The notes under the pieces: generated by a model
The model's database searches: none
Seen by the model: only the letters and a program-made list of their open reading frames with translations
Told to the model about the DNA's origin: nothing
Program-made: the position numbers and the translations under genes
Shown here: one piece after another, positions 11,314 to 23,800 of the stretch
Position numbering within the stretch: the first letter of the stretch is position 1
Layout: each line of letters starts with the position of its first letter
Origin: Diprion similis
Lineage: Eukaryota; Arthropoda; Insecta; Hymenoptera; Diprionidae
Direction of reading: 5' to 3'
Length of the DNA stretch: 64,000 nucleotides
Assembly: GCF_021155765.1 (NCBI RefSeq)
Contig: NC_060114.1
Location: forward strand, 16,253,501 to 16,317,500

Positions 11314-11646
11314 TGTAGTAGCCTATAAAAGTCTCGGCTGAAGAAAGGAAAAAATAACATTGATTTAGTAGTTGTGACATAATTATTCTTCGTAGGAGAA
11401 TATTTTTGCTTTAAATTTAGGATGAAAAACCTTCTTGCGTATTCTGTAAATCAATTGATTCTCCAAATTAATCTTCGTTCAGGCAGTTCGTTATGGGTTA
11501 GAAAAATTGCACGGTGATTATATTCATTCCGTTGTCTTTTTTCTACCTTACGAATTGTTTCAATTAAATCACGATTTAGTAGATCGTTTTTGGTTGGGTA
11601 ATTCTTTGCATTAATTTTTTATAACAGGTCAGTATACGAAACTTAC

Positions 11647-11760
11647 CGATTATCATACACTCATAACTTCTACACTGACGTTGTCAACTTGGTTTTCTGG
11701 CTCGAGTCACGAACTAACCGACTAACAGCACAATACAACATAACCTATACAAATCGACGC
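11647..11760 (-). other. Probable 5' UTR exon of Bap55 (upper end approximate)
   Basis: On -, a consensus donor (ATCG|GTAAGT) lies at 11646/11647, and a pyrimidine-rich acceptor (TTTCTTCAG) lies just after 11337. Removing 11338-11646 would join a non-coding first exon to the last 24 bases of the leader. No TATA box is seen; the transcription start is not fixed. Inference only. Confidence 0.4.
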
Positions 11761-11925
11761 TATTGACGACGCTTTCACCGCACTATTCATCCGCGAAGTT
11801 AATATTCTACCCAGAAATCAGACGCGCTCAGCTTTCTCGGCCAGAACTGTATAGTTAGACGTCTGTTAGTGAATTGGATAAGGCGGAAATTTCCATGGGT
11901 AGCAGCAGCAGCCCATCCCCACCAC

Positions 11926-11986
11926 CCAAGCATTCTGATTGGTTGACTAACCTAACCTAACTCAAGTAACCAATCAGAATGCTTGG
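11926..11986. promoter_or_regulatory. Hairpin with two opposed CCAAT boxes upstream of Bap55
   Basis: Two exact 19-base inverted arms, 11926-11944 (CCAAGCATTCTGATTGGTT) and 11968-11986, flank a 23-base loop. Each arm carries a CCAAT box (ATTGG in one, CCAAT in the other). The loop contains CTAACCTAACCTAAC, three units of the insect telomere-type CCTAA repeat. It lies about 300 bases above the proposed Bap55 first exon. It may be a double CCAAT (NF-Y-type) promoter element or a small foldback insertion. Confidence 0.6.
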
Positions 11987-14603
11987 ATGTTGGGAAGTAC
12001 TGCTCTACTGCTACTTTGTGCTGCTCATGAAATTGCAGCCAAATCTGAAGCGCGGCGGGTTTCACCGGTCGTTTTGAATTACATTCGAAAGCGTATCGTT
12101 TGCAGGGGAGCTTCAAGGGTAAAGACTGTACCGAATTTTTTTTAAAAGAAATTTTAAATTCAAATTTATTACAGACATTTTATTTCGGAACTTGATCCAT
12201 TGGAATTGTATTGTATAGATATATGTGTATACATATATGTATGTATGTATGTATATAGATATATGTATATGTTATTATACGTGTGTATATATACACTATG
12301 TATGTATAATTACAATATTTTCCTAGAGATATCGAAATTTATTGTTTTTATTTATTTTTTCACCCATTTTCTTTTGATTTAATTTATTTTTTTTTTTCGC
12401 CGTATTTTCTTTAATAGTTAAGTATTCAAATATAAATTTCATCAATCGATTAATCAATTAGTTAATTAATTAACACTCGTACTTTCAGTTTACAGTAACA
12501 GTTGTAACATTATGCACGGCTTTGCGTTTAGCTGTATTCGAATTATTTAATCGAATTCCGTTACAGAGTTGTATATAATAATTACTGTACTGTCACAATG
12601 ACTTTCAACGGTTACATAAATCTAGAGTATCGCAGGCGTGTCTATGAGCATTATTGCGGTTTCAGATTCAATTTTGAAGGAAGGAAAATATTTTGAATAC
12701 AAATGTATCTTACATGCGTAGGTATATGGCCGTATTGTGAATACATACGTTATACAAAGTTGTATAGGCAGCGAGGCACCCGCTCAAGTATATATTCATA
12801 GTTACATTATACAGTATAGTTTATTTATTATCTTCAATCTCTTAGACAAGAATTGTTGCCCATTTTTTTTCTATCCTTTTAAAATAGCGCGTGCGTATTA
12901 TTTTATTTTCATTTCTAATTGTATAAGTACAACTATAACAATTTTCAATGCCAATTCCACGAAAACGAAGAGATATGAAGAGAAGCTGCGACCTATAGAA
13001 TATAATATAAATTTTGTCAATGTAATACAGTATAATACAACAGCTGGTACACAACGAAAGAAATTCTCTTCATCGCTTAAAAAGATTAATAGTTATTATT
13101 ATTATCATCATTATATAATACTATCCACGTATTCTGTACCCTTGTATTTTTCTTACAACTTTATTGGCGTCAATTCGATTCCTTCTCAATAATTATCAAC
13201 GATTGTTATTACAATTATTAAAATTACCAACCGGCACTCGGTTTTCAACGTCAATCAACATGCTACTTTCTTCTTCATCTTCTACGTGTTATATATCAAT
13301 ATATATTTAATAATTGTATGCATATTACATCAACGCATTATTGCATAAATAATTATAATAGAACCATGTACAATAATTAATAGTCGTAAATTCGTTTTAC
13401 ATATGCCTGGTGTTACCCCAATAACTTTCTTCTCGTACTCTTCATCTTTTTTCTAAGTTTTTAACATCATTTATCACTTTCTTCTACCTATCTTTCACGT
13501 GAATTATCAAATTAAAGGTCTTTAATAATTCGTGACTGTTTCATATTTGTCAAATAACAAAACTCAAGTTCTCTTTTTTTCATGCAATTACGGCTTAAGT
13601 CATATCATGGACGAAGTTCCGCGTATGGAAGAAAACCAAAATGAAATGAAATAACAATATCTGGTTGTTTCTAAAAAAAAATATTCCAATTTCGCCAACA
13701 ATGCGATAGCGTGTGAAAAATCAGAAAATTACTCACGTATCTATGATTTTTTTATTAGACTAAACAAAGTGTTTCAAAGTCTTACCAGAACGATAACCGC
13801 ACGGTTAATTATTGACGATGATCATTAATAATCACAAAGGTAAAATCGTGATAAAATCAATGATAATAATAACAATGTCACATTAATTATACATATTATT
13901 GTATTATATTCACGCGTATATTATTGTTATTGTATAATTACAATTGTTTATTCAATTTAATTTTTTTTTTTCTTCTTTCCTGTTGTCGTAATTAAGTATT
14001 ATTCATACAGCAATATTGCGGCGGCTCTTTTCGATAAGGCCCAGTAAGGCAACGCGGGTAGCTAATAATAATAACCATAACAATCATAATAGTAATAATA
14101 ATAATATAATGTATTCTGGTATATTATAATAGACATTTATAATAATTTTATATTCACTATTGTACGTGCAGCTCGAAACCCACGGAAAACCTTTTTTTCC
14201 GACGTAAGCATATAATATTAAATATTTTGCTCGCGGCTCCCTGATTGACAGTATAGGTATACATTGTGTTATATATAGATAGTAGTATTTCAGTTTTACA
14301 TTAGTAAATATAATGAAAAAATTAGACAAAGATAGCTGTTTGAGAGGGAATAGAACGATAGAGAGAGACAGAGAGAGAGAAAAATGAGCGAGCAGATGAT
14401 GAAAAAAGTACTTTATGCCTGTTGTATATAATATTATATCCAATTATTTGTGTAACTTAAGTACACGATTAGTTATCATTTTTATATAGGTATAATATAT
14501 TATAATAATTAAAATTATACATATACGTATCATAATTGATTGTAGGTTAGAGAATTAAACTATCGCGCGGCAGGAAATCAGCCTTTCAATTGTTTCATCA
14601 AAT

Positions 14604-14706
14604 AGTATTATTGTTATTATTATTATCATCATCATTATTATGATTATTATTATCATTATTATCGTCATCGTCATCATCATCATCATAATCATCATTATTA
14701 TTATTG
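14604..14706. repeat. ATT/ATC trinucleotide microsatellite
   Basis: About 100 bases of interrupted ATT, ATC and GTC triplets; a mixed tract, not a coding repeat, since stops occur in flanking frames. Confidence 0.9.
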
Positions 14707-15381
14707 TAATGTAGGCAGGTATATAATGGAATGATTATCTGTACAGCGTGAAGATTGAACGAAGAAAAAAATCATACTTTTTAAAGTCTTCGTAGTATAA
14801 CGTCATACAAACGCATACTAGTGTATTTAACCAAGATATTATTGTAGGTATACTATCGGTAAATGAAGAAAAAAACAAAATCAAAAAACAACAAACGAGG
14901 AATATAAATAATAATTGGTATGAAAAAAATAATAACAGTAACGAAAAATGCGATATTTCTGAATGATAATTAATTTACACGGTGGGCGAAAAAAATGTAA
15001 AAAAATTTATACCGAACTTGACTGAAATCATGAGTAACCGAAAAACACTGATAATACGTGGAATTTTATAATACGCCAGATGTCTATCGCAAATGCTTCG
15101 TATTAAACGTTTAAAGGTGAAGCGTAGGTATAATTGTCAAATTTGTAATAGCACTTGGTTTTTTTTTCCTCTCTCCCATTCGTCACGCTCGAAAAGTTTG
15201 AATTTGTACAATTTGCATCATTTGCGTAACACTCGTTCTCATAATTTATCTGTTACAGTGTTACGTACATATAAATCAAGCATTTTTCAGCGAACGGATG
15301 ATAAATTGATGAAAAATAGGTCAAAATTTTTTTTTCCCTCAATCACAATTAAGGTTTGATCGAACGTTGCTTGTGGAGGAA

Positions 15382-15397
15382 GGGGGGGGGGGGGGGG
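15382..15397 (+). repeat. Run of 16 G
   Basis: An uninterrupted G homopolymer in very AT-rich surroundings. Confidence 0.9.
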
Positions 15398-16401
15398 ATA
15401 AATAATCATGAACAAAATATCTGTACAAATTGAAAAAAGAATACATACTTCTGACATTTCACTGTCTACTGTATAGTAATTCGATTTTTGTTACTACACG
15501 ATATGAAAAAGAAAGAAATGTAATTTAATAAATAAATGTGTAAAATAATAAATTTACTGTGCACCGATGTATGTTTAATTATATACATTTCGATCGCGGA
15601 ATATTTGTTTAATCAGAAGGGTGCAGAAAATTCAATCGAAATTAGTATTTATCGTATTTCTTTTTTATACATATATAATTTTGCAGTGAAAGGAAAGTTT
15701 CCTTGCCGCTCAATTAAATCAGATGATGTATAAGCGAGCAATTGTTCGATCGTGTTTTGAAATATTATTATTACATTTCGTATGAAATAAGATTAAGTAT
15801 ATAAAACAAAAAAGAAAAAAGAAAAACACGAGAAAAAGACGAACAAAAAATTATCACAAGATTTCATTTTGCAAATCCAATTATTGCACATAATATGCTA
15901 TGTATTATCTCATTACGAACAATTATGTATATATATTATATAAGCTTGAATGTCGCATTGTATAATGAAGTATAATACTATAACGTTGGCACCTGCAGCA
16001 GTTTTATGAAGTTTTGCATATACTTCATATAATATACCATTAACCGTCCAACTGGAATTAATTTATTATTATTATTTAGGATTTTTATAACGCATTTATA
16101 TCATCCGCACTTTGGTGTAATCCCTCTTTTGTAAATTTAATCATTTGTTAATTTATAAATTTCATTATCTCTATTATTATAATGCATGAAACTTGCGAGA
16201 TGGCGCTCTACGTGCACAAATCACGTGTCATATATGCATAATGTAATATTGTAATAGGTATAATAACCATTTGCATGTTTTTCTGTTTTTCTTTTTCTTT
16301 TTTTTTTTAACAATCAAGACAAAATTCTCGTATCAATATGCTGGTGAATGAACAAAAAAACACGCAAATAGTAATATATATACATATACGCGTGTTTGCA
16401 T

Positions 16402-16714
16402 ATACAGAGTGAATTCTCCACGACTGCATGGTCCGTCGTCTGCTAAAATTTAATGTTCACGGGCTACAATTCTCAAGCGGTTGTTTGCCAGGGCGACCAA
16501 CTGTTTCTAACCTGAAAAATTTTTGCAGTTGTGAATTGGGCACACCTGCCATCGATACTGTGAAAATTTTCTATGTTACATAGTATCGCGGCGACTGGCG
16601 TCTATTTTTATGACGTTGGTCGGCCTGGCAAACAGCTTCGCTCGGATTGTAGCGCGTTCACATTGAATTTTAGCAGATAACGGAGCGTGCAGTCGATAGG
16701 AATTCGCTCTGTAT
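16402..16714. mobile_element. Inverted-repeat element, MITE-like, 100-bp arms
   Basis: The left arm (16402-16501) and the reverse complement of the right arm (16615-16714) align over 100 bases without gaps, about three quarters identical. Outer ends read ATACAGAGTG and CGCTCTGTAT. The best-kept blocks are TCTGCTAAAATT, GCTACAAT and TGTTTGCCAGG. The 113-base centre is non-coding and has a small nested palindrome (CGATACT...AGTATCG). No target duplication beyond a possible TA is visible. It looks like an old non-autonomous DNA transposon. Confidence 0.75.
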
Positions 16715-17183
16715 TTCTGTATGTGAAAATCATATAATACAGACTCTGCGACGGCGAAGAAGTGACTTTCAATATTATATATACCTACTATTATAAGTAA
16801 AATTACATAATATTGTCTTATTGTGTAAGGCTCTCAACATTAATTTTCAATAAAAAAAGAAAAAAAGTTTCTTCTGTTTTTTTTCCTCTTAAAACTCCTT
16901 AAACTATTCAATCACTCGTGTAGTTTTCAACTTTCAATCTTATATCCTCTGGCATCTGGCATCATTATTTTATATCAATTCAATGATACAATGACGTATA
17001 AATCGGAACAATCGCAAAGATGATGATGGAAACAACAATCATACAATAATAATAATTTTCATTGAAGTAATGAAATTATCAAAATATAATTAACCAGTTT
17101 TTACTGCTATTATTGTTTTATTTTTACACATTTGCGTGTTATTAGCACTATTATTTATTTATGAATATTATTATTATATTTAT

Positions 17184-17184
17184 T

Positions 17185-17214
<30 letters not shown>
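17184..17214. repeat. (ATC)n microsatellite
   Basis: About ten perfect ATC units within a wider ATT/ATC-rich tract. Confidence 0.9.
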
Positions 17215-17215
<1 letters not shown>

Positions 17216-17370
17216 ATATTATCATTATTATTATCAATATTTTTATGCATAATAATTGTTTTCGTCAAGCATATGTCGTTATAATAAATTTTAATTATTA
17301 CAGGTATGCAAATGTTGGGCAATAATATATGTATATGTATTTTTTTCGTTTTTTTTTTAAGTAGTTTTGC

Positions 17371-17395
<25 letters not shown>
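17371..17395. repeat. (TA)n microsatellite
   Basis: Twelve TA units, followed by TGTATATATA and a TG run. Confidence 0.9.
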
Positions 17396-17406
<11 letters not shown>

Positions 17407-18026
17407 ATGTGTGTGTGTATAATGCACTATCTATTCATGTTACTAAATATACACGTGTACACAATATTATGTTACATACGTATACATATTATTATACTTA
17501 TAATATGCATATACTTGTGTACACGTGCATATGTCGTACAATACTTTCATACGTTTCTTGTTAATTGTTTTAAATTCAATTGTCAATGTATTAGTTACAC
17601 TGTTAATAATTTATTATTTTAATATTTAATAATTGTTACAACGTGGCTTAAAAGATTTAACTTTCGTTGTAGTTATTGTTCTTTTTTTGTTCTCTGGCTA
17701 CTTTATGGTTCCGGTTTCCTTTGTTTGGTTGTTGTTTTCTTGTTCATCTTTTTCTCATCATTCTTTCTTCGAAAGGCAAATTTACAACTTTCCCTAAATA
17801 TCCTTTGTCCAATTTTACTATCGTTGTTTTTTTTTAGATTATTTATTTTTTCCCCTTTCCTGCAATATTTTACCTATAAATTATTATAGTTTATGTTTTT
17901 TTTTCCACGAACCTCACCTATACTCGGTCACTCCGATTTAACAATATTTTTACTTTTGATTTACTTATCTTTTAATTTTTTTTTCATCATCAATAATAAT
18001 TTAAACGATAAAAATTATTTCACTGT

Positions 18027-18142
18027 AATAATAATAATAATAATAATAATAATTCTCATTTACGTTTACAGTATCATTAATCAAGTCATATCTCTTGCAT
18101 GTATATACATATGTAATAAAAAGAATGGAAAACAATGGTAAC

Positions 18143-18170
<28 letters not shown>
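18027..18170. repeat. Two (AAT)n microsatellites
   Basis: AAT tracts at 18027-18053 and 18143-18170, in the same orientation. Further AAT tracts occur at 18569-18606 and 19708-19748. Confidence 0.9.
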
Positions 18171-18174
<4 letters not shown>

Positions 18175-18566
18175 TAATAGCATAGAAAATCAGAATTATA
18201 AGTTGCATTATAGATTTATACAGTTATCAATTAAGTGATTAGTTTACTTATCGTTCCTATAATTTTTGGCCAGAATAAAATTTGAGTCATTACTTCTTTT
18301 TTTTTTCTTTTATATCAAAGGCACGTAACAATTGTACAATAATATGTAATAATTATACTGTGTAATAATACCTTGTTACGTGCTCGCGTCGCGTTAGACA
18401 TTATGCACCTTATTATTCGCGTAATTGTGATGTAAAAGTATGTAACAATAGTAGCTCGCATATAGCGAATTTCTCGCTTGATTTCATATAATATTAGTAT
18501 TTATGTTTCATTAAATAATGATTTAATTGAGTGTATGAATTTACGGTAAGCTTAATATCTATAATT

Positions 18567-18568
<2 letters not shown>

Positions 18569-18606
<38 letters not shown>
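18569..18606. repeat. (AAT)n microsatellite
   Basis: About twelve perfect AAT units. Confidence 0.9.
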
Positions 18607-19707
18607 GGTATTTATGTCATCTGTAATCTTTCCTAAATTCAAGATAATTCATTATTCTAGCTAAGTGTCGCCGTCGGACGAGATCATCACTGCTAATTAT
18701 TATTAATCGTCAAACATTATCTATCGTTTCATATTTTTCTGCTACGTTATCATCGACAATCAGTATTACATCCATACCCTCGATTATTGTATACCTATAT
18801 AATCGTATAAATATATTATAGATTTATTATACCGCGAGAGGTGAAAAACGCTTGCAGAGAAGATCGGTGAGCGAATTATTCAAATTTTACTAACGATTCA
18901 TCGGTTGATTGAAATAACTCAGGAGAAAAAAAATTTAAGAAAACATTCGCAATTTCATCGCACTAGCGAGACGAAAAAATTAAATCTTTCAATTCTATAC
19001 CGAATATTGTGAAGAAAGAAAATCACTTTAACCGATTTTCTCCACACAGCGGTTGATATAGGCTTGAGATTGATTGGCTTTTTTAGCTATTCATATAACC
19101 GAATAAAAACACAAGCTCCGAAGTGAGACATATATTATACATAACGTAGTCAGACGCAGGTCTGTGTAAAAAGAAAAAAGCATGAAATAAAAACTAAAAT
19201 TTTTTTTTTTTTTTTTCTAACCGAATATTTACAACGATTTCCAATAGCATAAAGAATTATGGATAAATTTATTGCGAACGAAAAATGTTAAAAGATCGAT
19301 ACCTCGCGATCGTTACCATATATCTTCTTGACTGCTTGTAAATTTCATTTTACACATATACTTTTTTTACATTTTTCGACAGAACAGAAAAAAGAAAATG
19401 GCAGTTACAGAAGCACTGATAATGACGGTGATGATGATGACGATGTCGACGAAATGGCACGAGAATAAAAGATGAAAATCACCCTGCGTTTGACGGTAAG
19501 TACAAGTTCTATAAAGTGTGTATACTTTTATGTATACGTGTACAAGCTTCGGAGCCGTCGTCAGCATTCAGCTCTTGTTAAGTTTTACCCGCAATATATT
19601 CATATAATGTTTTTTCGCTGGCATATGTTTTAAGCAAATGGCGAGCTTTCGTACCTACATATTAAATATAGTACCATACGTATAGTACTTGCACGTATAA
19701 TAACAAT

Positions 19708-19711
19708 AGTA

Positions 19712-19748
<37 letters not shown>
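19708..19748. repeat. (AAT)n microsatellite
   Basis: Interrupted AAT/AGT units leading into perfect AAT, just before the left end of the 19780-20449 element. Confidence 0.9.
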
Positions 19749-19751
<3 letters not shown>

Positions 19752-19779
19752 TAATATTGTATTATTTTATACAGATTTG

Positions 19780-20449
19780 TACAGAGTGTCTCAAGCTCAT
19801 CAATTTTGCTCAAACGCAATAGTTTTTTTGTTTTTTTTCATAATTATTTGTATTCAATGCATTTTTCCGATTTATTATTACGTACCCACTAAGTCACTCA
19901 TTATTTTTCGTGACTTTTGAGCATCGGGTACAAGTTGTTTTGATCTATATTGAAAAAATTTATCATTATATTGCCATGATGTAGAGAAAAAAAAATAAAA
20001 ATAAAATAAAAATTCTGGGGCACGACGGACCTCCTCTGAAAGTGATAAATAGAAATTTCTATTTTTTTTCCAATGACTCTGCATGCTTTAATTCTACCTT
20101 TATTGAATAAATCATTTATTATCTATCAATATGTATGACCAAAAAAATTTATGTTCCGGAGCAAAAGGCCTCTGGCTAAAATATCATTTTTAAAAAAACT
20201 TACAAATTTTCTTTTTTTTGACAAGCAATTTTCAGGGGATCCGTTGTGCCTCCACTTAATTTTTTTCCTCCATTCACGTTGTTGCGTGAAATGTCAATCT
20301 TGTCGTGAAATACCATTTTTTTGCTTCTTTTTTTTCAATATCTCATATGATTGACAGCGTCTCAAAGAATTGGCACATAATTATTTTTCAAATATTTTTA
20401 CCCTTCTCTAATGCCATTACTTAGATTAAAATTAATGAGACACCCTGTA
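19780..20449. mobile_element. Non-autonomous DNA element with TACAG-type ends
   Basis: Left end TACAGAGTGTCTCA and right end TGAGACACCCTGTA match as inverted repeats at 13 of 14 positions. They bound 670 bases with no transposase frame. Short similarity continues inward (CATCAATTTT against the complement of AAAATTAATG). Ends of the TACAGGGTGT type are common in insect DNA elements; the exact superfamily cannot be named from the ends alone. Confidence 0.55.
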
Positions 20450-20708
20450 TATCGGTATACTTACACAATCCAGCAGAATTATAAAAATGACGGAGAGAAA
20501 TATCTACATAAGGCTTCCGTGATTCAATCAGTTTTTTTTTTCCGTTTTTATTTTTTTTTAATCTACCTCATTAGAAATTTCGTTATTTAATCAATTTATT
20601 TTTTTTGTTGTTGTAGTTACCTTAAATTTGATAAATTATTACCATAAACGTTATTATTGTTGTTGAGTATGATTACTATTATTATAATAATGTTTATTTA
20701 ATTACTCA

Positions 20709-20714
20709 TTTATT
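20709..20714 (-). promoter_or_regulatory. Poly(A) signal cluster 3' of the activin-type gene
   Basis: AATAAA on -, about 90 bases after the stop, with further copies in the adjacent T/A-rich tract up to about 20765. It would give a short 3' UTR; longer forms cannot be excluded. Confidence 0.45.
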
Positions 20715-20801
20715 TATTAATTGAATTTTTTTTGTATATAATTTATTTATTAATTTATTATTTATTTGAAAATTAGTCAAAATTTTGTCCCGACACTATC
20801 A

Positions 20802-23800
20802 CTAAGGACAGCCGCACTCGTCAACGACCATTTTTGGTAAATCCCTTTTGATTATATTCGAATCAGGGCCATAATAAATTAGAGATACGGATGAGAACTT
20901 TAGGGGTGCACAACATGGCTGCATTCCCGCGAGTCTGTCCATTTTTCTATACTCTTCTATCACGTGTGTATAATAATTTAAAAAAGTATCCGGTGTTCTG
21001 TGACCCGCCCCGCAATCACCTCGGCAATAATTCGCGTAGTACCTGTGGAAGAATCGAGAAATACGAAGAAAACAATTAAACCACCACCACTCAATATTTC
21101 CGATTAGGAAAAATTAGGAAAAATGAACTCTTCTCAACTCACCCTTGTGGTGCGATTATCCAGTCGTCCCATCCCAACTGGGAAAAATTAACGTAGAACC
21201 TTTGTTTACAGCATTGGCCCATCAGTGGTCCATTACATTCGACGGCTCGTCTTCGGATGCGTTTCACTCCGGTGGGGTCGGTGTGGACCACCAAAAATGG
21301 CCTGTTGTCGTCTTTACCTGTGCAGATTAATTTTAGATTGAATGTAGGTAGTTTAATATTTACGTGTACGTTATTTGCAACGTAGTACGTTTTCCCACCC
21401 TCGCCGGATATCTGAAGCTTGAAAATAGCTGTATCGTCATGTTACAGATAAAAATTTTCTACCTCATTCCCGCAGAATCTGACAAAATTTGTATTTTACC
21501 GATGAGAATCTTAACCACGCTGTAAAGAAACTCTCAAGTCGCGAGGTGGGCCGAATCCTGGCCGCCGCCATTAAACGGCCTATTTATTTCTGGATTGTAT
21601 TTACAATTCCGTCACGTCCTTCATCATTCTGACAGCGTTTACGGTAATGAATACCGTCCACTCAAGTTGATTAAGAAGAAGATATAGGCGTATATAGAAA
21701 AAATCGCGGTGTAACTTGCGGGAGATTTTTTACGACCACTATGTGAAGTTTACTGTATTTTTTTGGCTTAGATATCGGTTCCGTTCTATTTACCTTGCGT
21801 ATTGAGGGATGGTTCTATCTCGTTCGGTGGGTATCCAAAGGTTGATACATGCACGTGCAAACCACATCCGGTGCAGTCGACCAGCAGAGTCAATTTGTCC
21901 TTCTGGGCGTTTGCGCCGCGGGCGTACCAGTCCATGACGACGCTGGTGACGTCGAATTTCTGCCACCCTAATTGGCCTATATTAACCCCGAGTGAGGTAA
22001 CCATGTCGAGGTGTTGTCCAAGTTCCTAAAAGGATCAGAAACACAAGTAATGACAACCATGCTTGTTCGCTGATACCGATTTCAGTCTTCCTCTATAACG
22101 ATGCACGTACTTTACCGCGAAGATGCGTTGCATTACCGCAACGAACCCTGAACACCCACAGAGTGATATTTCTCTGATGATTCTGACCCTGGCGATGATG
22201 TTGATAGTGATGAACCGTCCGTCTCACCTCGACCAGCGCCCAAAGAGTTGCTTTCTTGATTCTCAGAGGTCCGAGTACCGGTTCTCCAGTCGACATTGGG
22301 AACTCCAACAACGGTTGTCCATTGAGGGTGTGACCTAAATGAGGCAATGACAGATTAATAAACGCCTGATCGACACCGGTGGAAGCTTACTTTGGGACTC
22401 GTAGGGCGGGAACAAGGCTTAAGAAGCTGTCCTTGCGGTTTTTGACCCAATTACAGTTCAACAATTAAACTCTAATGCCGAGTTACTGCAAAAAGAGGAA
22501 GGTAAAACTTTTATTTTTTTGATGGGGGAGGTTTTGAGCTCATCGAGTGGCGGAGTAGGTACTTGCTCCGATCTGATGGACCACCCTTTAGCTAGTCGGG
22601 CAGGGTGGGATTGGAGGGGATAATCTCAGGGTGAGTCAACCCCTGCTGCTACGTACACACATAAATACGTATGTATGAGAGAATTGCTCATAGACATGAA
22701 GACAGACCCATAATTTCATTCCACGCGATGCCAACTCCACCCGAACAACCGACGAGACACTACGTCCAGTCACAGACTTACGGTCACATTTACGCAGATG
22801 TGTGGGTGCAATGCGCGGTCCACGTTACCGCCCCCATGTCTACGGTGAAAACGCGTTCTTACCCGCAAAGCGAAATGCGTGTGTATTTGAAAAAGCCATT
22901 TCGTGCAATCGGGTATGTATTAGCATGTATAATATATTGAAAAAAGAAGGAGAAGTAAGAGAAAAAAAAAGAAGAAGAAAAAGAAGAAAAAGAGACAGGG
23001 ACGAGATATTTTCGACTTGATATTGATTTCGCTATGCAGGATGATCGGAGACGAACCGTATTCCGTTTACACTTTTGAGAACCATAGTGTATGTACACAA
23101 CGCATACGAAGAAAGACCGAGATTCTACTGCGTATAAGATTCTGTCTCACATTACATTAGCTCGATAGATTCTGCGTTACTTAAAGCAGAGCTGTGTGCC
23201 AAGTCGACGTTATGCTAGACTCACCGATTGGGGGAAAAGGACGACGCGGAGTTAGATAACCGCCCTTGCTGCAGCGTGAAACTTCTAACTCGAGGCCGGT
23301 GCTCGGTTTCGAATTATTACTCAAAAGGCCACGGGGTATGCGTCAAGCGGTTGTATTTAATAACGGTTCGATCCGCGGACTTAGCGTCTAGACTGGTAGG
23401 GGAGAATCACGTACAAATAGATTGATCGCTTTTAAATTCAAGACAAAACAGTACGCGATTAGGCTCCCTCAAGCTTGATGTTTCAGGCACTGCCTAATCG
23501 TGGTGTCGCGACTCGGGAACCGGTATAAAATGCAATCAAGGCGAATGAACTTATATGTACTCGAAGTCGAGAAACGAGCAGTTGGCAATAAGGGGGAGGG
23601 CGAGGTTTCAGGGAAATCACGACACCCTCCGAGGGTATGAAAGTCAGTCACTCGGTAAGTTCTGCATCGAGTGTCCAAGCCACGTGGCATTCAACGTGTG
23701 GCTTGCACCGGGCTGTGTATAATGTAATTTGTCGCGTTACCCGTCACTCCTTCACTCTCACTCACCCCACCGACTCACCGACTCATTCGCTCTCCTGCGA

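Larger units (their letters stand above)
12000..20700. other. AT-rich gene-free stretch 3' of the activin-type gene
   Basis: I find no coding exon here on either strand; long open frames are low-complexity Ile/Tyr/Asn runs from TA and AAT repeats. It contains many microsatellites and two inverted-repeat elements, listed separately. It lies downstream of the activin-type gene on -, so part could be a long 3' UTR; nothing in the sequence decides this. Confidence 0.6.

Noticed and set aside
12200-18183. Many open frames rich in Tyr, Ile and Asn.
   Set aside because: They are translations of TA, GT and AAT repeats, have no family similarity and no exon structure.
23360-23380. GGTTCGATCC, similar to a tRNA T-loop.
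   Set aside because: No A-box and no acceptor stem or anticodon arm could be fitted around it.
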